A stretch of 20,576 nt of DNA from CAJCIY01 sp036379355 (GCA_036379355.1 DASVGV010000012.1:1-20576); one strand, 5' to 3'. Positions 7,640 to 15,179 are shown, numbered from the stretch's first letter. Notes: a model not told the origin generated them from the sequence alone. Numbers and translations are program-made.

Positions 7640-8508
7640 GGCCGCCGCCCCGCCAACGCGCGCACTGCGACGATCGCCTTCTCCGTGCCGGGAAGGGACA
7701 GCCGCTGGGTGGTGATGGCGGCCGGGTCGGCCGCGATGCGTGCGTTGAGCCGCACGTAGATGCCCGCCATGGCGGCGGTGCAGGCGGCGCTGCGGCGGTC
7801 GAGCAGGTCGAGCAGCGGCAGGCCGGCGTCGTACCAGCCCCGGGCACGCTGCGCCGCGGAACGGATCAGGTCGGCCAGCGCGGGCGCCGGTCCGCCGAGC
7901 ACCCCAGCCTCGACGCGGAGCGTGACGCCGAAGGACTCGAGGTCGTCGGCGGGGAGATAGGTCCGCCCGTTCAGCAGGTCCTCGCGCACGTCGCGCAGCA
8001 CGTTGGTCTGCTGGAGCGCGACACCGAGATCGTCCGCAAGGCGCTGCGCGCGCGCCATGTCGGTGCTGCCGTAGACGCCCAGGCAGAGCCGCCCGACCGT
8101 GCCGGCGACCCGCCGGCAGTAGACGACCAGGTCGTCGAACGTCGCGTACGACGTGCCGACCACATCCATCTCGACGCCGTCGACGAGCTCGCCGAACGCC
8201 GGCAGCGGCAGCGGGAAGCGGCGGGCCGCGTCCGCGACGGCGGCGTAGATCGGGTCACTCGACGCCGCAGCGAGGTCGGCGACCGCGCGCCGGACCGCCC
8301 CGAGTCCGGCCTGCTTGTCCGGCGTGGGCAGGTCGCCGTCGCCGATGTCGTCGATCCGTCGGGCCAACGCGTAGACGGCCGAGAGAGCCTGGCGCTTGAC
8401 GGGCGGCAGCAGCCGGATGCCGTAGGAGAAGTTGCGCGCCTGCTCGCGGGTGACCTGCTCGCAGACGCGGTACGCCTCGGCGATGGTGGGGCTCGCGGTC
8501 GCCGTCAT
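7636..8508 (-). CDS. hpnD: HpnD, presqualene diphosphate synthase
   Basis: 290 aa, in the trans-isoprenyl synthase family shared by squalene and phytoene synthases. HpnD condenses two FPP molecules into presqualene diphosphate. The first Asp-rich motif is RIDDIGD (Asp 53, 54 and 57) and the second is LRDVREDLLNGRTYLP (Asp 173 and 177). The N-terminal CEQVTREQARNFSYGIRLLP is typical of the HpnD branch. The ATG at 8508 overlaps the hpnC stop. Position as second of two tandem paralogues just upstream of hpnE is the standard hpnCDE order. Confidence 0.94.
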   Translation of the reverse strand: MTATASPTIAEAYRVCEQVTREQARNFSYGIRLLPPVKRQALSAVYALARRIDDIGDGDLPTPDKQAGLGAVRRAVADLAAASSDPIYAAVADAARRFPLPLPAFGELVDGVEMDVVGTSYATFDDLVVYCRRVAGTVGRLCLGVYGSTDMARAQRLADDLGVALQQTNVLRDVREDLLNGRTYLPADDLESFGVTLRVEAGVLGGPAPALADLIRSAAQRARGWYDAGLPLLDLLDRRSAACTAAMAGIYVRLNARIAADPAAITTQRLSLPGTEKAIVAVRALAGRRP

Positions 8509-9377
8509 CGCAGCGCACCGGCCAGGTGCCTGACCAGGCCCAGGCGGGAGCCGCGGGGCGTGACGTGGACGGCGTCCGCGCCAGCCGCGAGCACGGCGTC
8601 GAGCGCCGCGTGTCCGCCCGCGACGAACCCCGCAACAGCCAGCCGGGAGCGGCCCGGGACCGTGCGCACGAGGGGCCGCCCTGCATCGAGCAACGACCGC
8701 GCCCAGGCGACTTCGCCGGCCAGCAACGCCACGACCCGTGCCCGATCCTGGTCCGAGGCGGTGCCGATCACGACCCGCCCGAGCATGTCCGCGTCCACGC
8801 CGTGCCGGTCGAGGTCCTCCGCCGGCAGGTAGATCCGGCCGGCCGCGAGGTCCTCGCCGACGTCCTGAAGGTGCTCAGCCACCTGCAGCCCGGCGCAGAT
8901 CTCGTCGGACCAGGCGATCCGCTCGTCGGTCTCGATGCCCAGCAGTGCGAGCACGATCCGTCCGACCGGCTCCGCCGACAGCCGGCAGTAGGCGCGCAGC
9001 TCCGCACGCGTCGCGTACCGCGCCACCTCCTGGTCCACCCGGTTGGCGGCCACGAGCTGCAGGAACGGGTCGACGGGAAGACCGTCGCGTACGAGCGGCG
9101 CCACACTCGCGAGCACGGGAACGTCGGCGGCCGGCAGCCGGCGAAGTTCGGCCTCGACCAGGTCGAGAATCGCCCGTCGATCGCCTGGCGCGGTGTCGCC
9201 CGCCTCGTCGATGAGTCGGGCCACGGCGTAGACGGCCGCGATCCGAGGGCGCAGAGCGCGGGGGAACAAAAGGGAAGCAACGGGAAAATTCTCCAGCCGT
9301 GCGCGGCGGGCGGCCGCCCGTCCGTCCGCGGCGTCCAGCCACCGGCGGGCAGGGTCGACCGAGGTCACCACCGCCAT
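8505..9377 (-). CDS. hpnC: HpnC, hydroxysqualene synthase
   Basis: 290 aa. HpnC converts presqualene diphosphate to hydroxysqualene. The typical RLENFPVASLLFPRALRP is near residues 27-43. The first Asp-rich motif reads LIDEAGD (57-61) and the second LQDVGEDLAAGRIYLP (Asp 172 and 176). Start choice: the ATG at 9377 has a strong Shine-Dalgarno sequence GGGAGG seven bases upstream and begins where family members begin. The frame is open further upstream, but that stretch has no homology-like features and contains the leader hairpin. It is the first gene of the operon and the only one with a clear ribosome-binding site, which lies inside a hairpin (9385-9416). Confidence 0.93.
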   Translation of the reverse strand: MAVVTSVDPARRWLDAADGRAAARRARLENFPVASLLFPRALRPRIAAVYAVARLIDEAGDTAPGDRRAILDLVEAELRRLPAADVPVLASVAPLVRDGLPVDPFLQLVAANRVDQEVARYATRAELRAYCRLSAEPVGRIVLALLGIETDERIAWSDEICAGLQVAEHLQDVGEDLAAGRIYLPAEDLDRHGVDADMLGRVVIGTASDQDRARVVALLAGEVAWARSLLDAGRPLVRTVPGRSRLAVAGFVAGGHAALDAVLAAGADAVHVTPRGSRLGLVRHLAGALR

Positions 9378-9384
9378 CGCTACT

Positions 9385-9416
9385 CCTCCCGTCTCCCGAA
9401 GGAGACGTACGGGAGG
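9385..9416 (-). promoter_or_regulatory. Leader hairpin with UUCG loop that buries the hpnC ribosome-binding site
   Basis: In the hpnC mRNA sense, CCUCCC (9411-9416), a four-base bulge GUAC, GUCUCC (9401-9406), loop UUCG (9397-9400), GGAGAC (9391-9396) and GGGAGG (9385-9390) form 12 base pairs around one bulge. The loop is the extra-stable C(UUCG)G type. GGGAGG is the hpnC Shine-Dalgarno sequence, seven bases before the ATG at 9377, and all six of its bases are paired. The structure is seen in the sequence; that it controls translation is inference and requires a transcription start upstream of 9416. Confidence 0.65.
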
Positions 9417-9429
9417 GTCGGCGTCCTTC

Positions 9430-9446
9430 GCGCGAGTCGCGCTTTT
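9430..9446 (+). terminator. Short GC hairpin followed by TTTT on the plus strand
   Basis: GCGCG-AGT-CGCGC (9430-9442) followed by TTTT looks like a small intrinsic terminator read rightward. It lies in the divergent gap (9378-9543) before the sigma-like gene, where it could stop antisense transcription leaving hpnC. Read leftward, the same hairpin sits in the hpnC leader upstream of the UUCG hairpin. The stem is only five base pairs, so this is weak. Confidence 0.3.
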
Positions 9447-9494
9447 CTCCGAGATCGACACGGGCCCGGTGTCCGCGGAGTGCCCGTCCCGGCG

Positions 9495-9537
9495 TAGCGT
9501 GCCCGGTAGCCACTGCGGCTGCCGAGGGAGCGGAGGG
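9495..9537 (+). promoter_or_regulatory. Candidate -10 and ribosome-binding site of the sigma-like gene
   Basis: TAGCGT at 9495-9500 fits the TANNNT -10 consensus, without a recognisable -35. GGAGGG at 9532-9537 lies six bases before the ATG at 9544 and decides that start. GTAGC also occurs twice, 13 bases apart (9494 and 9507). I found no convincing leftward promoter for hpnC in the same gap. Confidence 0.35.
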
Positions 9538-9543
9538 AACGTC

Positions 9544-10257
9544 ATGACGGAGCCCTGCGTCGAGGACCTGTACGACATTCCTCCGCGGCCGCACCTGGTC
9601 GTCCTGCCCGGGCTGGCCGGGGAGCCGATGCGGGTCGATCACGAGCGGTGGGCCGCCGCCTGGGAGCACCGGCCGCTGCTGCTGGGCCTCGCGCGGCAGC
9701 GGGTGCCGTCGCACGACGCCGAGGACGTGGTCTCGGAAGCCATGCTGCGCGCCGCCACCGCCGGTGACCTGCGCGACGAGGCGCTGCGCCCCTGGCTGGT
9801 CACCACGACGCTGCGTCTGTGCGCCGACGACCACCGCCGGGCCGACCGGGAGCGCCGCAGGGACCGGCGGCTCGCCGCGTGGGAGCCCGCCGTGGTCCCC
9901 GCGCCCGAGGACGACGTGGTGGACCTCGTCCAGGCGGACTGGCTGGCGAGCCAGGTCGACCGGCTGCCGGAGCGGCAGGCACGTGCCGTGTGGCTGCGGG
10001 CCCACGGTCACGACATCGCGTCGATCGCGGTCCAGATGGTCCTTCCGTACAAGACCGTCGAGTCGCTGCTGTCGCGCGGGCGGCACAGCCTGCGCAGCTG
10101 GGCCGGCGTGGCGGCCATCCTCGGGCTCGTCGGCTGGAAGACCATTGCCAAGCGCAAGGTGCAGCTGCACGTCGCGGTCACCATCCTCGGCGTCACCGGC
10201 GAGGTGGCGCTGGCCGCGGCACGGGTCGCGGGCGCCGTCGTCGCCAAGTCCTTCTGA
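9544..10257 (+). CDS. Sigma-70-like (ECF-type) transcription factor with hydrophobic C-terminal tail
   Basis: 237 aa. A region-2-like segment (about 44-100) contains SHDAEDVVSEAMLRAAT and a Trp-containing WLVTTTLRLCADDHRR. A region-4-like helix-turn-helix is at about 134-186 (LPERQARAVWLRAHGHDIAS, then VLPYKTVESLLSRGRHSLRS). This is the two-domain plan of ECF sigma factors. After region 4 there are 50 more residues, rich in Ala, Val, Leu and Gly (AAILGLVGW, then HVAVTILGVTGEVALAAARV), which could bind a membrane or an anti-sigma partner. No anti-sigma gene is adjacent. It is divergent from the hopanoid operon with a 166-bp gap, so control of that operon is possible but unproven. It ends directly against the convergent mshB gene. 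Some such proteins are not true sigma factors but region-4-like regulators. Confidence 0.75.
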   Translation: MTEPCVEDLYDIPPRPHLVVLPGLAGEPMRVDHERWAAAWEHRPLLLGLARQRVPSHDAEDVVSEAMLRAATAGDLRDEALRPWLVTTTLRLCADDHRRADRERRRDRRLAAWEPAVVPAPEDDVVDLVQADWLASQVDRLPERQARAVWLRAHGHDIASIAVQMVLPYKTVESLLSRGRHSLRSWAGVAAILGLVGWKTIAKRKVQLHVAVTILGVTGEVALAAARVAGAVVAKSF

Positions 10258-11142
10258 CTAGGCCGAATCGGGCAGGCCCGCGAACAGGTCGGTCTCGTAG
10301 CGTCCGTCGTGCGGGCCGAGCTGGCCGCGGACGAGCTGGTAGTACTCGGTGCCGAACGACATCCGGCCGACCCCGTCGGCGAGGGCGAAGAACGGCCCGT
10401 CGGTGGCGATCTGCGTCGCGTGCGCGCGCATCGCCTCGATCTTGTTGGGAAGGAACGGGCGCGCGTCCACCTCGGTGGTGACCAGCTCGTCGGGCGTGCC
10501 CATCGGCAGGTCGTCGACGGACTCGACGCCCTCGAACATCGACCCCTCCTCACGCATGACCTTGATGCCCTCGGCGAGCACGGACTTGGGCAGCGCCGCC
10601 CAGTAGACCTTCGCCGCCGACCACGCGGCGCCGAGGTCCGGGCGGTACGAGGCGTCGGCTGCCGCGTCCAGGCCGGCCATGAGGACCCGATGCGCCTGGA
10701 TGTGGTCGGGGTGCCCGTACCCACCGTTCTCGTCGTAGCCGACCGCCACCTGTGGCCGGACCTCGCGGATGACCGCGACGATGTCGGCCGTGGTGTCCTC
10801 GGGCGATGCCTGCCAGAAGCACCCGGGCCGGTCGTTGGTGGGCAGGCCCATCATGCCGCTGTCGCGGTACTTGCCCGGGCCGCCCAGGAAGCGGTGGTCG
10901 GTCACGCCCAGGGCCGCGCACGCCCGAGCCAGCTCGCCGATGCGGTACTCGCCGAGGGTGTCGTCACGATCGGCCGCGAGATGGGCGAGCTCGGGGACGA
11001 GCACCTCGCCCTCCTCGCCGAGCGTGCACGTGACGAGCGTGACGGCATCGCCGCGATGCGCGTACGCGGCCATCGTCGCGCCCATGCTGATCGTCTCGTC
11101 GTCGGGATGGGCATGGACCAGCAGCAACCTGCGATCGCTCAC
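10258..11142 (-). CDS. mshB: MshB, mycothiol-pathway GlcNAc-Ins deacetylase
   Basis: 294 aa from GTG 11142. MshB is a zinc LmbE-family deacetylase that removes acetate from GlcNAc-inositol in mycothiol synthesis. VHAHPDDET gives the zinc ligands His12 and Asp15 and the base Asp14; GGYGHPDH gives His144 and His147. VTCTLGEEGEV, YRIGEL and DSGMMG distinguish MshB from its paralogue Mca. Start choice: the GTG at 11142 lies seven bases after a -10-like TAGGGT (11150-11155), which suggests a leaderless mRNA; an in-frame GTG at 11151 is the alternative and has no ribosome-binding site. The stop codon abuts the stop of the sigma-like gene with no gap. The divergent neighbour is a peptidase whose promoter overlaps this one. 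Confidence 0.93.
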   Translation of the reverse strand: MSDRRLLLVHAHPDDETISMGATMAAYAHRGDAVTLVTCTLGEEGEVLVPELAHLAADRDDTLGEYRIGELARACAALGVTDHRFLGGPGKYRDSGMMGLPTNDRPGCFWQASPEDTTADIVAVIREVRPQVAVGYDENGGYGHPDHIQAHRVLMAGLDAAADASYRPDLGAAWSAAKVYWAALPKSVLAEGIKVMREEGSMFEGVESVDDLPMGTPDELVTTEVDARPFLPNKIEAMRAHATQIATDGPFFALADGVGRMSFGTEYYQLVRGQLGPHDGRYETDLFAGLPDSA

Positions 11143-11149
11143 GGAGGCC

Positions 11150-11159
11150 ACCCTAGAGT
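11150..11159. promoter_or_regulatory. Overlapping divergent -10 elements of mshB and the S9 peptidase
   Basis: Rightward TAGAGT (11154-11159) ends exactly six bases before GTG 11166. Leftward TAGGGT (11155-11150) ends seven bases before GTG 11142. The two hexamers share the CTAG core. Both predict leaderless or nearly leaderless transcripts, and both cannot be bound by polymerase at once. No good -35 is visible on either side. Confidence 0.5.
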
Positions 11160-11165
11160 CGCCGG

Positions 11166-13214
11166 GTGAGCTCCTATCCGCGCCTGGCCGCGTTGACCCA
11201 GGGCTTCACCCTCGGCCGGCCGCGATCGTTCGTCGTCGGGGACGGCCGCGTGCTCTTCCTGCGGTCACGCGGCGGCGAGGACCCGGTCACCTGCCTGTGG
11301 GTGCTGGACGACGACGGTGAGCGGCTGGTCTGCGACCCGCTGCTGCTCGACGGGGCGGACGACGAGCTGCCGCCCGAGGAGCGGGCCCGGCGCGAGCGGG
11401 CCCGGGAACGGGCGGGCGGCATCACGGCGTACGCGGCCGACCGGTCGCTCACGGTGGCCGCCTTCGCGCTGGCGGGACGGCTGGGACTCGCGCACGTCGA
11501 CGGGGCCGCGACGATGCTGCCCGCCGGCGGCGCGGTGAGCGACCCCCGTCCCTCGCCCGACGGGACCCGGCTGGGGTACGTGACCGGCGGGCACCTCGTG
11601 GTCACCGACCTCGCCGGTCGCGTCCGGACGGAGGTACGGGGTCCGGTGGGCACGACCTGCGGCCTCGCGGACTTCATCGCCAGCGAGGAGCTCGGCCGGT
11701 TCCGCGGCTGGTGGTGGTCGCCCGACAGCACCCGGGTGCTGGCCGCCGTCGTCGACGAGTCGCCGGTCCAGGTCTGGCACATCGCCGACCCGGCACACCC
11801 CGAGCGGCCGGCCGCCGAGCAGCGCTACCCCGCAGCGGGAACCGCGAACGCCCGGGTGACGCTGGTACTCGCCGACGTCGACGGCCACGTCGAACCGGTG
11901 ACCGGGTGGGACACCGACGCGTTCCCGTACCTCGTCAGCGTGTCGTGGACGAACGACGGGCCGGCCCTGCTCCAGGTCAGCGCGCGCGACCAGCGCCGCA
12001 TGCAGATCCTGGCGCTCGACGGGCCGGTCGCCACGCTCGTCCGCGAGGACCGGTCGGACACCTTCCTCGATGTGGTGGCGGGCGTGCCGATGTGGCTGCC
12101 GGACGGGCGACTGCTACACACCGACGAGACCGGGACAGTCCGCCGGCTGGCTGTGGACGGCACACCGGTCACCCCGGACGACGTGCACGTCGCCGCGGTC
12201 CGCGGCATCGACCCCGACGGCGATGTCGCGTTCATCGGGACCACTGCCGACGACCCGACGTCGCGGCACGTCTACGCGTGGGAGGGCTCCGACACCCCGC
12301 GGCTGACCGACGAGGCCGGCGTCTACGACATCGTCACCGGCGGCGACACCCAGGTCGGGTTTGCAGCGTCGATGGAGCACGCCGGCGTCGCCACCGAGGT
12401 CTGGCGCCGCGGCGAGACCACGTCCGTGTGGTCGCACGCCGCGACGCCGCCGTTCGTCCCCGCGGTGCGGTTCGTCGCCGACGGCGACGTGCACGTCGCC
12501 ATCGTGCTGCCGACGGGCCACGTCGCCGGCACGAAGCTGCCCGTCCTCCTGGACCCGTACGGCGGCCCGCACCACAGCGAGAACCTGCGCGCGCGTGGCG
12601 GCTGGCTCGAACCGCAGTGGCTCGCCGACCAGGGGTTCGCGGTGGTGGTCGCCGACGGCCCAGGGACACCAGGGCGAAACCTGTTGTGGGAGAAGGAGAT
12701 TCGCGGCGACCTCGCGACGCCTGCCCTGACCGGTCAGGTGGAGGCGCTGCGGGTCGCGGCAGCCGCCCAGCCCGACCTGGACCTGTCCCGGGTCGGTATC
12801 CGGGGCTGGTCGTTCGGCGGCTATCTCGCGGCGCTGGCGGTCCTTCGCCGTCCGGACGTCTTCCACGCTGCCGTCGCCGGCGCCCCGGTCACCGAGTGGC
12901 GGCTGTACGACACCGCCTACACGGAGCGCTACCTCGGCACCGACCCGGACGGCGCCGATGCCGCGGCGTACGACCGGTCATCACTGCTGCCGCTGGCGGC
13001 CGGCCTGGAACGACCGCTGCTCCTGATCCACGGGCTGGCCGACGACAACGTCGTCGCGGCACACACGCTGCGGCTGTCGGCGGCGCTGCTGGCGCACGGC
13101 AAGCCGCACGACGTCCTGCCGCTGACCGGCGCCACGCACATGGGCGGTGGGGCATCGGAGCGGGAGAACCTGCTGCTCCTGCAGGTCGCCTGGCTCCGGC
13201 AGCATCTGGGCTGA
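11166..13214 (+). CDS. S9 family peptidase, dipeptidyl-peptidase IV type
   Basis: 682 aa. A serine peptidase that should remove N-terminal dipeptides or cut short proline-containing peptides. The N-terminal two thirds is a DPP-IV-type beta-propeller, with SEELGRFRGWWWSPDST carrying the paired Glu residues (174-175) that bind the substrate amino terminus. The C-terminal alpha/beta-hydrolase domain has nucleophile Ser549 in GWSFGG, acid Asp626 in GLADDNV and His658 in GATHMGG. No signal peptide or membrane anchor is visible, so it is probably cytoplasmic. The GTG start at 11166 directly follows a -10 box at leaderless spacing. It converges on typA with an 18-base gap. Which peptides it cleaves cannot be told from sequence. 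Confidence 0.9.
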   Translation: MSSYPRLAALTQGFTLGRPRSFVVGDGRVLFLRSRGGEDPVTCLWVLDDDGERLVCDPLLLDGADDELPPEERARRERARERAGGITAYAADRSLTVAAFALAGRLGLAHVDGAATMLPAGGAVSDPRPSPDGTRLGYVTGGHLVVTDLAGRVRTEVRGPVGTTCGLADFIASEELGRFRGWWWSPDSTRVLAAVVDESPVQVWHIADPAHPERPAAEQRYPAAGTANARVTLVLADVDGHVEPVTGWDTDAFPYLVSVSWTNDGPALLQVSARDQRRMQILALDGPVATLVREDRSDTFLDVVAGVPMWLPDGRLLHTDETGTVRRLAVDGTPVTPDDVHVAAVRGIDPDGDVAFIGTTADDPTSRHVYAWEGSDTPRLTDEAGVYDIVTGGDTQVGFAASMEHAGVATEVWRRGETTSVWSHAATPPFVPAVRFVADGDVHVAIVLPTGHVAGTKLPVLLDPYGGPHHSENLRARGGWLEPQWLADQGFAVVVADGPGTPGRNLLWEKEIRGDLATPALTGQVEALRVAAAAQPDLDLSRVGIRGWSFGGYLAALAVLRRPDVFHAAVAGAPVTEWRLYDTAYTERYLGTDPDGADAAAYDRSSLLPLAAGLERPLLLIHGLADDNVVAAHTLRLSAALLAHGKPHDVLPLTGATHMGGGASERENLLLLQVAWLRQHLG

Positions 13215-13232
13215 GCGTGCCTGCGCGACCGG

Positions 13233-15128
13233 TCAGCCGCGGGCGGCGCGACCGCGCTGCCGCGCGCGGTCGGCGGCGGGCAGCACCACCTTGCGAAGCC
13301 GGACCGTCGCCGGCGTGACCTCCACGCACTCGTCCTCGCGGCAGAACTCCAGGGCCTGCTCGAGCGACAGCTGCCGGTGCGGGATCAGCGGCACCAGCGT
13401 GTCGCCGGTCGACTGGCGCATGTTCGTGAGCTTCTTCTCCTTGGTGGGGTTCACGTCCATGTCGTCGGCCCGCGAGTTCTCTCCGACGATCATGCCCTCG
13501 TAGACGTCGGTTCCGGGCCCGACGAACATGGTGCCCCGCTCCTGGAGGTTCGCCAGCGCGTACCCGGTCGTGGGACCGGACCGGTCCGCGACGAGCGACC
13601 CGGTCGGCCGCGTACGCAGCTCGCCGTGCCACGGCGCGTACCCCTCGTGGACGTGGTGGAGCAGGCCCGTCCCTCGCGTCTCGGTGAGGAACTCGGTTCG
13701 GAAGCCGATCAGGCCGCGGGCGGGGACGACGTACTCCATCCGCAGCCAGCCCGTTCCGTGATCGACCATCTGCTCGAGTCGCCCCTTGCGCAGTGCGAGC
13801 AGCTGCATGAGCACGCCTTGGTAGTCGGCCGGCGCGTCGATGGTCATCCGCTCCATCGGCTCGTGCAGGGCACCGTCCACCGTGCGCGTCACGACCTGCG
13901 GCTTGCCGACCGTCAGCTCGAACCCCTCCCGCCGCATGATCTCGACGAGGATCGCGAGCTGGAGCTCGCCCCGGCCCTGCACCTCCCACGTGTCCGGCCG
14001 GTCGGTGTCCAACACGCGGATCGACACGTTGCCGACGAGCTCGGCGTCGAGCCGGGAGCGCACCAGCCGAGCGGTCAGCTTGGAGCCCGACCGCCCGGCC
14101 AGCGGCGAGGTGTTCACGCCGAGCGTCATCGAGATCGACGGCTCGTCGATGGTGATGACCGGCAGCGGCCTCGGGTCGTCCGGGTCTGCCAGGGTCTCGC
14201 CGATGGTGATGTCGGGGATGCCCGCGATCGCGACGATGTCACCGGGACCGGCCTTCTCGGCCGGCACCCGCTCGAGCGCCTCCGTCATGAGCAGCTCGGA
14301 GATCCGTACCCGCTGCCGGCTGCCGTCCGCGCGGCACCACATGACGCTGCCGCCCTTGACCAGCGTGCCGTTCACGACCCGGCACAGGGCGAGGCGGCCG
14401 AGGTACGGGGAGGAGTCCAGGTTCGTGACCAGCGCCTGGAGCGGCATCTCCGGGTCGTACGTCGGCGCGGGGACCGAGGCCAGGATCGTCTCGAACAGCG
14501 CGTGGAGGTCATCCGCATCCGGCGAGGTGCCGTCGGCCGGCCGCGCGAGCGAGGCCTTCCCGGCCTTGGCGTGGCAGTAGACGATCGGGAAGTCGATCTG
14601 CTGCTCGTCCGCGTCGAGGTCCAGGAACAGCTCGTACGTGTCGTCGACGACCTCGGCGATGCGGGCGTCGGGCCGGTCCACCTTGTTGACGACGAGCACG
14701 ACCGGCAACCGCTTCTCGAGCGCCTTGCGGAGCACGAAACGGGTCTGCGGCAGGGGCCCCTCGCTGGCGTCCACGAGCAGCAGCACGCCGTCGACCATGG
14801 ACAGGCCGCGCTCGACCTCGCCGCCGAAGTCCGCGTGGCCCGGCGTGTCGACGATGTTGAGCACCGTCTCGCCGTACCGGACCGCCGTGTTCTTGGCGAG
14901 GATCGTGATGCCCTTCTCGCGCTCGAGGTCCATCGAGTCCATGACCCGGTCCGAGACCTCGCCGGTGTCGGCCTGGTGCGCCGTGAACACCCCCGACTGC
15001 CAGAGCATCGCGTCGACCAGGGTGGTCTTGCCGTGGTCGACGTGCGCGACGATCGCGATGTTGCGCAGGTCGTTGCGCGAGACCTGCGACGAAGCCGAGG
15101 AGGGAGCCTGGGACGGGTCCTGGGGCAT
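13233..15128 (-). CDS. typA: TypA/BipA, ribosome-associated translational GTPase
   Basis: 631 aa, the usual TypA/BipA size. A GTPase related to EF-G and LepA that acts on the ribosome and in 50S assembly under stress. G-domain motifs: AHVDHGKTT (28-36), EKGITI (71-76), DTPGH (94-98) and NKVD (148-151). The C-terminal half contains the family signatures QGRGELQLAIL, PARGLIGFRTEFLT and GENSRADDMDVNPTKEKKLT. About 20 Ser-, Pro- and Gln-rich residues precede the G domain. The ATG at 15128 has only a weak, distant AGGA upstream, but a -10 TAGAAT at 15164-15169 predicts a 29-base leader. It is divergent from the M50 protein gene with interlocked promoters. Confidence 0.96.
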   Translation of the reverse strand: MPQDPSQAPSSASSQVSRNDLRNIAIVAHVDHGKTTLVDAMLWQSGVFTAHQADTGEVSDRVMDSMDLEREKGITILAKNTAVRYGETVLNIVDTPGHADFGGEVERGLSMVDGVLLLVDASEGPLPQTRFVLRKALEKRLPVVLVVNKVDRPDARIAEVVDDTYELFLDLDADEQQIDFPIVYCHAKAGKASLARPADGTSPDADDLHALFETILASVPAPTYDPEMPLQALVTNLDSSPYLGRLALCRVVNGTLVKGGSVMWCRADGSRQRVRISELLMTEALERVPAEKAGPGDIVAIAGIPDITIGETLADPDDPRPLPVITIDEPSISMTLGVNTSPLAGRSGSKLTARLVRSRLDAELVGNVSIRVLDTDRPDTWEVQGRGELQLAILVEIMRREGFELTVGKPQVVTRTVDGALHEPMERMTIDAPADYQGVLMQLLALRKGRLEQMVDHGTGWLRMEYVVPARGLIGFRTEFLTETRGTGLLHHVHEGYAPWHGELRTRPTGSLVADRSGPTTGYALANLQERGTMFVGPGTDVYEGMIVGENSRADDMDVNPTKEKKLTNMRQSTGDTLVPLIPHRQLSLEQALEFCREDECVEVTPATVRLRKVVLPAADRARQRGRAARG

Positions 15129-15163
15129 GCGGAAGCACCGGTTTTCCTGAGGGGATCGAGGAA

Positions 15164-15179
15164 ATTCTACGGGTACCGT
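15164..15179. promoter_or_regulatory. Interlocked divergent -10 elements of typA and the M50 gene
   Basis: Leftward TAGAAT (15169-15164), near the best possible actinobacterial -10, predicts a typA start near 15157. Rightward TACCGT (15174-15179) ends exactly six bases before GTG 15186, predicting a leaderless M50 mRNA. Each -10 lies in the spacer of the other promoter, so simultaneous occupancy is not possible. The -35 regions are poor. Confidence 0.5.

Larger units (their letters stand above)
912..9377 (-). other. Hopanoid biosynthesis operon, seven genes, all junctions overlapping
   Basis: Seven minus-strand genes run hpnC, hpnD, hpnE, polyprenyl synthase, shc, hpnG-ispH fusion, hpnH. Every stop codon overlaps the next start by four bases: ATGA at 8505-8508, 7636-7639 and 5340-5343; GTGA at 6329-6332, 3490-3493 and 1910-1913. 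Such overlaps are typical of translational coupling. The gene content matches the known squalene-hopene-adenosylhopane pathway. A single transcript starting in the gap 9378-9543 and ending near 855-872 is the simplest reading. Confidence 0.9.

Noticed and set aside
9494..9511. Direct repeat GTAGC-N8-GTAGC as a regulator site in the hpnC/sigma gap
   Set aside because: Five-base repeats are expected by chance in such sequence; noted only with the candidate -10.
9378..9578. N-terminal extension of HpnC by 67 residues
   Set aside because: ATG 9377 has an ideal ribosome-binding site and begins at the family start; the extension covers the leader hairpin and the divergent promoter region.
13249..13272. 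9-bp GC stem (CGACCGCGC / GCGCGGTCG) after the peptidase stop, as a terminator
   Set aside because: It lies inside the last codons of typA, which encode an Arg/Ala-rich tail, so codon bias alone can explain it, and no T-run follows.
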